Shown here: piece after piece, positions 19,320 through 24,574 of the stretch
Layout: every line of letters starts with the position of its first letter
How positions within the stretch are numbered: position 1 is the first letter of the stretch
DNA from: Tieghemiomyces parasiticus
Lineage: Eukaryota > Kickxellomycota > Dimargaritomycetes > Dimargaritales > Dimargaritaceae
Length of the DNA: 24,574 nucleotides
Reading direction: 5' to 3'
NCBI GenBank assembly: GCA_027575765.1
Contig: JANBPT010000734.1
Coordinates: 1 to 24,574 of the forward strand
Notes under the pieces: generated by a model
What the model was told of the DNA's origin: nothing
Database searches by the model: none
Seen by the model: only the letters and a program-made list of their open reading frames with translations
Translations under genes and position numbers: made by a program

Positions 19320-20612
19320 TATTCCCGTAATGGGATATATTCGACAGTGAAAAATATGCCTGGAAGGAAGAGTGCGACGAGTGGTTAAGAGGGGCAAGTG
19401 AGGTCTAGATGTATTCCTGGGGGGCGGGTGGTTCATTGAATATCTGTTTTATGCAACATACGATACAGCATACGTTATTATTATTATTATTCAAAAAAGC
19501 CGGCTCTGATGGTCAGCCTGGCAAGCTGGAATAAAGCAAAGCAGCTAATCGGTTAGGAGGACCCGTCAACGGACCCTAGGCCTCTGCTGTGTCTCCGAAC
19601 TAGGGCCTAAAGAATCAGAATGATCCGAGCTCCAAGACCCACGCGGCCACTGCGTTGATATCTACATTACGTCCCCTTATACTCTCTGGTTGACTCAACC
19701 GCAGCACCATATTACGCAAGGGGAAATCCGGGCACTCTCCCATTATTTCCAAACCTTTTTGCCAGTTCCTTCTGGCCTACTATCAGTGTAATGATATTCA
19801 GAGCAGCATAGTATCCCAGGCTGCCCTGACTAGATCACTCGTAAGCGTGCAAAAGAAACGACCGTTTGCGACTCGATGGCCTGATACTCATGCTTAAGAC
19901 CCGTGCCCTGAGCTCTCAGGTACGTGTGGGGAAGCCTGCAGGCAGGTCGAACTGTATTACATTGAGCCTGTAAGCTCCATTGTGTAAACTGAATAGGGGT
20001 GTCAAGATACGGGGAAGATAATTGGAGCGCTTTCCAGCGTCCGTGAAGGCGTAGATGCCAACAACTAAAGTGATAGAGAGCTAGCCTGTAACAAAGTACG
20101 GAGCGATAATTAGCAAGATACAGAAGATTAGTTGGCAAAGTATAAGGGAGGGATTAAGCGTACGGAGGAAGGGGGATAATGGGGGTGTTAATGATATCTA
20201 AGATACAAAATCGGGCGACCATAGCCGGAGGCTGAGCTGAAGGGGGCTAGAGAACGTCATTCTGTAAGGTAGTCGCCGTTAGCCGGTGGCTCCATTACAA
20301 GACGGAAGAGAAGCGAGGATTCGACAAGTCAATGTGTTCGGCTGTGGTGACCGGTGGTGGGAGATGGGAGGACCAGCGGTCGTTGAGCGGGAGGGACGGA
20401 ACCCGGCGGGGCCCAGACGGGTAGGTACAGACGGGAGATGACACAAAGATGGGTGAGGTGTCGGCCAATAGCTAAAAAGAGGAGCCCCAGATCGATTTGA
20501 AGGGGAAAATGGCTGGGACCGGCATCGGCCGCAGGGACTCGACTCTCACCAAGGGATGGGTCACCTGGTTTGGGTCCACCCTCACAGCAAAATTAAAATC
20601 GTCGAACGCAGT
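19320..20612. other. Intergenic interval; no gene seen
   Basis: Contains the TTA microsatellite and a purine-rich stretch (about 20150-20460). A 102-codon minus-strand frame (19830-20138) has no ATG at its head and no recognisable motif. No tRNA-type B box was found. Confidence 0.45.
19475..19491. repeat. Short TTA microsatellite
   Basis: Five TTA units plus TT, in intergenic sequence. Confidence 0.8.
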
Positions 20613-20777
20613 TTACAGTCGCGACCGTCGCCATGCTGTAGCCAGCCGATAGGCTGTAGAGAGGAAGGCAATGGTGGCTGTACACAGAAGAAAGCCACCT
20701 TCCAAATGAGCTGGTCTTTGTCTCTCCAACATAACCGCCGTTCCGCCGTTTTGAAGGGGTTCATTGGCGGGTCCCAT
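20613..20777 (-). CDS. Possible 54-aa single-pass membrane microprotein
   Basis: Starts at ATG 20777 (MGPANEPLQNGG) and stops at 20613. A polar N-terminus of about 26 residues precedes one hydrophobic helix (GGFLLCTATIAFLSTAY, ~27-43) and a basic tail (RLATAWRRSRL). This is the layout of small mitochondrial inner-membrane or ER microproteins, but no family is recognised. On its upstream side CCAAT and TATAAT-like bases (20870-20861) lie ~85-95 nt from the ATG. The gene would be divergent from the secreted-protein gene. The frame is open for 15 more codons upstream without an ATG. A chance frame of this length is common, so support is modest. Confidence 0.38.
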   Translation of the reverse strand: MGPANEPLQNGGTAVMLERQRPAHLEGGFLLCTATIAFLSTAYRLATAWRRSRL

Positions 20778-20860
20778 TACACCAGACTCGCCCTGGAGTG
20801 ACACAGATGCGAAGGATACCACAAAACGACAGCGGTGACTATTTTCGCCAATGCCTCCCG

Positions 20861-20870
20861 ATTATATTGG
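20861..20870 (-). promoter_or_regulatory. Possible CCAAT/TATA-like promoter of the 54-aa frame
   Basis: Minus strand CCAATATAAT. The two motifs overlap, which is unusual, so this is weak evidence. Confidence 0.2.
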
Positions 20871-20952
20871 CCCTAAGACAGTTGGCCATATGATTCCATC
20901 CACAGGGGGAAACACGACGGGAGAGGGATTTGGCTAGGCAGGCGCCCTCACC

Positions 20953-20959
20953 TATAAAA
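20953..20959 (+). promoter_or_regulatory. TATA box of the secreted-protein gene
   Basis: TATAAAA about 145 nt upstream of the ATG at 21098, followed by a pyrimidine-rich leader. Confidence 0.6.
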
Positions 20960-21097
20960 CTACCTCTCGCCCTGCTCCTCGACGGACCTACACACCTTTA
21001 CTTCGCCACCACCAGTCTCCAAGTCACCTTTGCTGACTTACATTTCCCTCCGTAGCGCTGATATTTATCTGCCTTGTCTTCGGTTCGCTCCTCCGCC

Positions 21098-22680
21098 ATG
21101 AGTCTTAAAATATTCACCCTCCTGTGTTGTGGTGTTTCTATCTGGGTGGTTGGGGCTGTGCCTGTCAAGGAGTCCACTTGGTCTAGCAACAATGCCCTTA
21201 CTCAGATGTTGGCCCCAGCCTCCCAAGAGTATCTTTTGAGCGCTGAAACTGTAAGTACCACTTGTAATGTCTACCATGGCCCGTACAGCATCGACTTCTT
21301 TAGCCAACCCCAAGCTCACATTGGATAATGGTGACTCCAACGTTCCACAGCACTTGGCAGCAGCGTACGCTTGTGGCTACTATTGCGTGGACTGGGCCTT
21401 CGCTATCTAAAAGAAGCACGCAGTGCCCATACCCCACATCCTAACCTCCTTTTCATTGCAACCTTTACACCCACTTTGGGCAGACAACGAAGGCCGATAG
21501 CGGGCAGCTTGAAGACAACGAGGCAGCGCATGAAAAGGTTGCATCTGAATTCGCCAATGGGAACTTTCAGAACCTTCTACCCGTCCTCAAGGAATATATA
21601 CAGACGTGGTTCGTGTGGGACGTGATCTACCTACCCCTGCGTGAAAGCGGCTATACCGGGGACCTAGTAGAGTTCAGAAACGTTTTTGACCAGCTGACTT
21701 TCGGCTATCACCATAATCACTTCTCTAACATACCGGGACTACCCCAAAATTCCTATGATAAGGTTAAGGACCGCCTTGAACGCCCCCTGCACTCCATTGA
21801 CATGAACGGCATAAAACCCAACGGTAACAGAAAGAACAGGTATGCCGGCAACGTACTGGGGAATCTTGACGCCAAGGAAATGCCAGTCAAAGCGTTGACG
21901 AAACCTGACAAGGAAATGCCAAACTCCAGTCAGCTGAAACCACATCCCATAGGCACGGTAGATTACTTTATCGATTTGGTTAGGCAGTTGACCGACGAAC
22001 AGCTCATTGGACTGCTGAAATACTTCGCCAGCCCAGCGTTAAAGAAGGGCTTGAAGATGATGTCGCTGGACACAATTGTTGATCGAAAGCTTCTAACGCT
22101 GGCCCAGAACCTGTTCACAGCCGGTGACGAGGAGCCTATCCGTTAGCAGGTCGTCGCTAAGCTACCTGAGAGTCTTGTGGCAGCGGTCCTCACGCTTCGC
22201 CTGAGCAACAAGGATGAAGCTCTTGACCCGAGCCTTGTGTCACTGTTCAGTGACACAACTGTTATCAGCGATTCCAATCGCAATTTGGGCTGGGGAATGG
22301 CCGTGCAGTTGGGTTACAATGACCCCACCAAGCTGTTTCCGGCAGACCCCAGCGTTCCGCAGGAGTCTAATCATGTCAAATTCCATAGCCCTGAGCAGCG
22401 CCGCGTCCTCCACACCTGGCACACCCGCATGACCTGCAGCGCAGTGTACCGCTGGTGTGAGGCTGCCGAAGCTGCGTTCCTACAGGTTAAAGAATGGTCG
22501 TCTTCTGATCGTGACACAGCTACACTCGACCTCAAGTGCCGTGAGAATATGCGAGACGGATCACCCCTCCAACTCGATTCCGTCAATCGCGTCATCTGGA
22601 TTGAGTACTTGGGCTTGGATAAAGCTCAATTCACACGCCCTTCCTTGTCGGCCAAAATTCGCTCTTGGTTGCGGTCATAA
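21098..22680 (+). pseudogene. Secreted protein of unknown family, two exons, one in-frame amber codon
   Basis: Exon 1 is 21098-21250 and exon 2 is 21484-22680, joined in phase 0 (donor GTAAGT, acceptor GGCAG, intron 233 nt). The N-terminus MSLKIFTLLCCGVSIWVVGA is a typical signal peptide, so the product should enter the secretory pathway. The rest is soluble and polar with no recognised domain. A TAG at 22144-22146 splits the frame into about 271 and 177 codons. The downstream part (LPESLVAAVLTLRLSNKDEA…) reads on in the same frame with protein-like composition to TAA at 22680. Skipping the stop by splicing would need a 69 nt intron with a poor GTTGAT donor, unlike all other introns here. So it is a recent pseudogene, a readthrough gene, a shorter working protein, or a sequencing error. 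Name and role are unknown. Confidence 0.7.
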
Positions 22681-23146
22681 ACTGACGACTCTGGGGGACC
22701 TCAAGTGGCACTCCCATAACCCCAAAAGCGCCGTACGATAGAAGTGCCGAGGCAGTGGCGCACCTTACTCTCCTTCGTGCCCACCTGATTTTAGGGCGCT
22801 CCGTTATCACGCTTGAGTCTTCGACTTACCTTCTCTAGCAACCCGCTGGTACTCTTTATCGTCAGTTCGCCCGTCAGCCGCACCACCGGCCAACCTTGCT
22901 GACAGTGTGCCTCTTTAAGTGGCCTAATAAGCCACCAACGTCAGGGGCCCGACACCCACGTGGGCCCATTAGCTACCCTTGTCTTTGCTTCATAGTTCGT
23001 TAGGTACCACCGTCTACCCCGGCCACTGTTTTCTCATTTACGCCGTCTGCCCTCTTAGTTTTTTTTTGTATTCCATTTTCAATCGCTACTTATTGTTGAC
23101 CGGTGCTCCCTGGGGTAGTCTTTAGTAAACACTGTTTTGGAATCCC
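22681..23146. other. Intergenic interval; no gene seen
   Basis: Holds a short inverted repeat GTGGC/GCCAC (about 22919-22935), a GGGCCC...GGGCCC pair (about 22946-22968) and a run of nine T (about 23059-23067). No coding sequence is supported. Confidence 0.45.
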
Positions 23147-23563
23147 ATGGGCCACCCAGAAGACCTCATTAAAACCATTGCAGGTTTCGTAAATTCAAAG
23201 CATTCCACTGTCTGTCTGTAGGGCAAGGGGCTGTGAGGTCCATAATCCCATTATCTGTAGCCTTGTCTGCTAGTTTGCGCTGCTAACTGTCACCGCCATA
23301 TCCACTATCCCAATGTAGTGTTCATTCGATTAGCCTCCACTCCCAAGCAACTCCATATGGAGTTTTCCATATATACCCCCCTCATCCACGAACGTAACGT
23401 CTCCAGTTATGACGCTCTTCCGCCGATGATCTTCATTACAAAGACAGCTTTCGCTAGGGGATACTTGCCAATTGTTCTTTGGTCATTTATAATCTTACCA
23501 CTACTGCGTTCTCTATTATTTTGGAAAGCTACGTTAAAGAAGCATGTCCTAATCGGCGAATAA
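23147..23563 (+). CDS. Possible two-exon gene, 93-aa membrane protein
   Basis: Exon 1 is 23147-23183 (MGHPEDLIKTIA) and exon 2 is 23319-23563. Joining in phase 1 gives one frame ending KATLKKHVLIGE and TAA. The intron is 135 nt with TGCTAAC about 35 nt before the TAG acceptor, but its donor CAG|GTTTCG is far weaker than the GTAAGN donors elsewhere. The protein has one hydrophobic segment (YLPIVLWSFIILPLLRSLLF) flanked by charged residues. No family is recognised. Exon 2 alone is an 81-codon open frame; the splice junction is the uncertain part. Confidence 0.3.
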
Positions 23564-23770
23564 GAGAACGGGTCCAACACACCGGAGTTGCAGCTGCCAT
23601 TAACCAACGCTAAGGCCTAAAACGGCGACCCCGCCATAATGCCGCTCGAATATACAGTTCCGTATTATTGCGACGGGGCCATTTGGATATAGAAGCTTTG
23701 CTGAGCTTACAGAGAATAATACAGAAATCCTCTAGTTACATACAACTTCGACTTTTCTAAAGGTGATGTG

Positions 23771-23846
23771 GCGGAAGGGTTGGGGAGGCTTCCCCCAGGG
23801 CCGACCTCCCTGATACCACCCCCTGGCCCCAACCGCTACGTTCCGC
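23771..23846. other. Strong 76 nt imperfect hairpin
   Basis: Three perfect stems nest: GCGGAA (23771-23776) with TTCCGC (23841-23846), GGTTGGGG (23778-23785) with CCCCAACC (23827-23834), and CCAGGG (23795-23800) with CCCTGG (23821-23826). That is 20 paired bases around a 20 nt loop. The 5' side can also form a small hairpin GGGGA/TCCCC (23782-23795) that competes with the long one. No RNA family is recognised, and the DNA alone does not give the strand. Confidence 0.55.
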
Positions 23847-24574
23847 AGGGCACCAAGCTCACCGGGTTGATCGTCTAATATCCCTCCAGGAGGAGGACTG
23901 AAAGAAGGGCCAGGGACGACCCCGACCCATCTCTCTCCATTTAGTATTCCCTCACTTTATCATCTTCAGTTTGTCTTCACAGTGTCCCGTGCCCCCCCTC
24001 CTCCACACGTCTTCTTGTATGCTTTATCTTGCAACCGTTTGGCCTTGCTGCCCCGCCGTAGGAAAGCTAGTCTTCATTAAACAGCTCCACCTAACACAAT
24101 ACCCTCGGTTAGTCGGGTCAGTGCAGACATCGACGGCCCGACCAGTCTCTGTCGTCCTCCCTTACTCGCCATGTTTCCATTCGGCCCACTATGCTGTGAC
24201 TCATGAAAACTATTTAACAGGGGAGTGGGCCGGTATAGTGTGTACCAGTTTAGCCATTAGGCGTGGCATTACGCATTACCTTCGTTTTTACACAGTTCAT
24301 GATCAGCATTACCCTTGGCTGCAAACAATTAATACTCCATTACCTCCGGCGCCCTCTTGAAAGCATAGGTCCAGTTGTTCTTGACCGTTCCTACAAGCTA
24401 GCCAGACTATAATTCTCACTACCATGGAAGCAAACCCTATAGTCCAGCTTGCACTCTTGCCTTGCCTTCCCCCTGCCTGAAGGTATGCTGGCGCTGGTTG
24501 GCCCTACTTGAGGTAGATGATGGCGCGCCTCCAGTTGACAGTGGACTTTCGACAAAATACTCTCACTTCCTCCA
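23847..24574. other. Right end of window; no supported gene
   Basis: A 129-codon plus-strand frame (23971-24360) opens with a non-ATG codon; its first ATG is at about 24019. It has no recognisable motif. A first exon of a gene running off the window could be present after 24420, but cannot be shown. Confidence 0.35.

Noticed and set aside
19830..20138. 102-codon minus-strand frame
   Set aside because: Begins at a non-ATG codon, no motif, and composition not clearly coding.
22078..22146. Possible 69 nt intron removing the amber codon of the secreted protein
   Set aside because: The donor would be GTTGAT and the length well below the 119-233 nt of other introns, so splicing is not a good explanation.
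23971..24360. 129-codon plus-strand frame
   Set aside because: Non-ATG head, mixed composition, no recognisable domain.

Overview
The window looks like nuclear DNA of a fungus, most likely an early-diverging (zygomycete-grade) lineage. The 5S rRNA matches the fungal/zygomycete pattern. Genes are compact and mostly intron-poor, but the small genes are cut by 119-233 nt introns with GTAAGN-type donors. The gene set (POMT1/PMT4-like mannosyltransferase, HEATR6-like HEAT protein, MYSM1-like histone H2A deubiquitinase, Tctex-type dynein light chain) is opisthokont. The genus cannot be fixed from the sequence alone; an assignment near Zoopagomycota is inference.

Layout. 1-4100 is a transposon-rich block. 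It holds a broken gag-like reading frame behind a possible primer binding site, an isolated 5S rRNA gene on the minus strand, and two ~0.5 kb direct repeats (R1 at 1909-2407, R2 at 3098-3734). Both repeats carry a TATA box and a hairpin whose stem has changed by paired substitutions. R2 is interrupted by a 133 bp insertion with target-site duplication, and R1 gives the empty site. 4819-7224 (-) is a complete protein O-mannosyltransferase. 7438-8450 (-) is a dead mariner transposon. 8450-11040 is mostly featureless.

11043-11778 (+) is a four-exon small gene beginning MNWTEGTR. It runs tail-to-tail, 39 bp apart, with a five-exon Tctex-type dynein light chain gene (11818-12781, -). Neither is visible as a single open frame. 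The dynein gene shares a ~440 bp divergent promoter region with the 955-codon HEATR6-like gene (13221-16088, +). That gene converges on a three-exon SANT-SWIRM-MPN gene (16243-19171, -).

After a 1.4 kb gap come a possible 54-aa membrane microprotein (20613-20777, -) and, divergently, a secreted-protein gene (21098-22680, +) with one intron and one in-frame amber codon. The last 1.9 kb holds a possible two-exon 93-aa membrane protein and a strong 76 nt hairpin.

The genes are unrelated housekeeping functions (ER glycosylation, microtubule motor, chromatin, secretion). No operon or gene cluster is evident. The best candidates for something new are the covarying hairpin repeat family, the small inserted element, the MNW microgene and the interrupted secreted protein.
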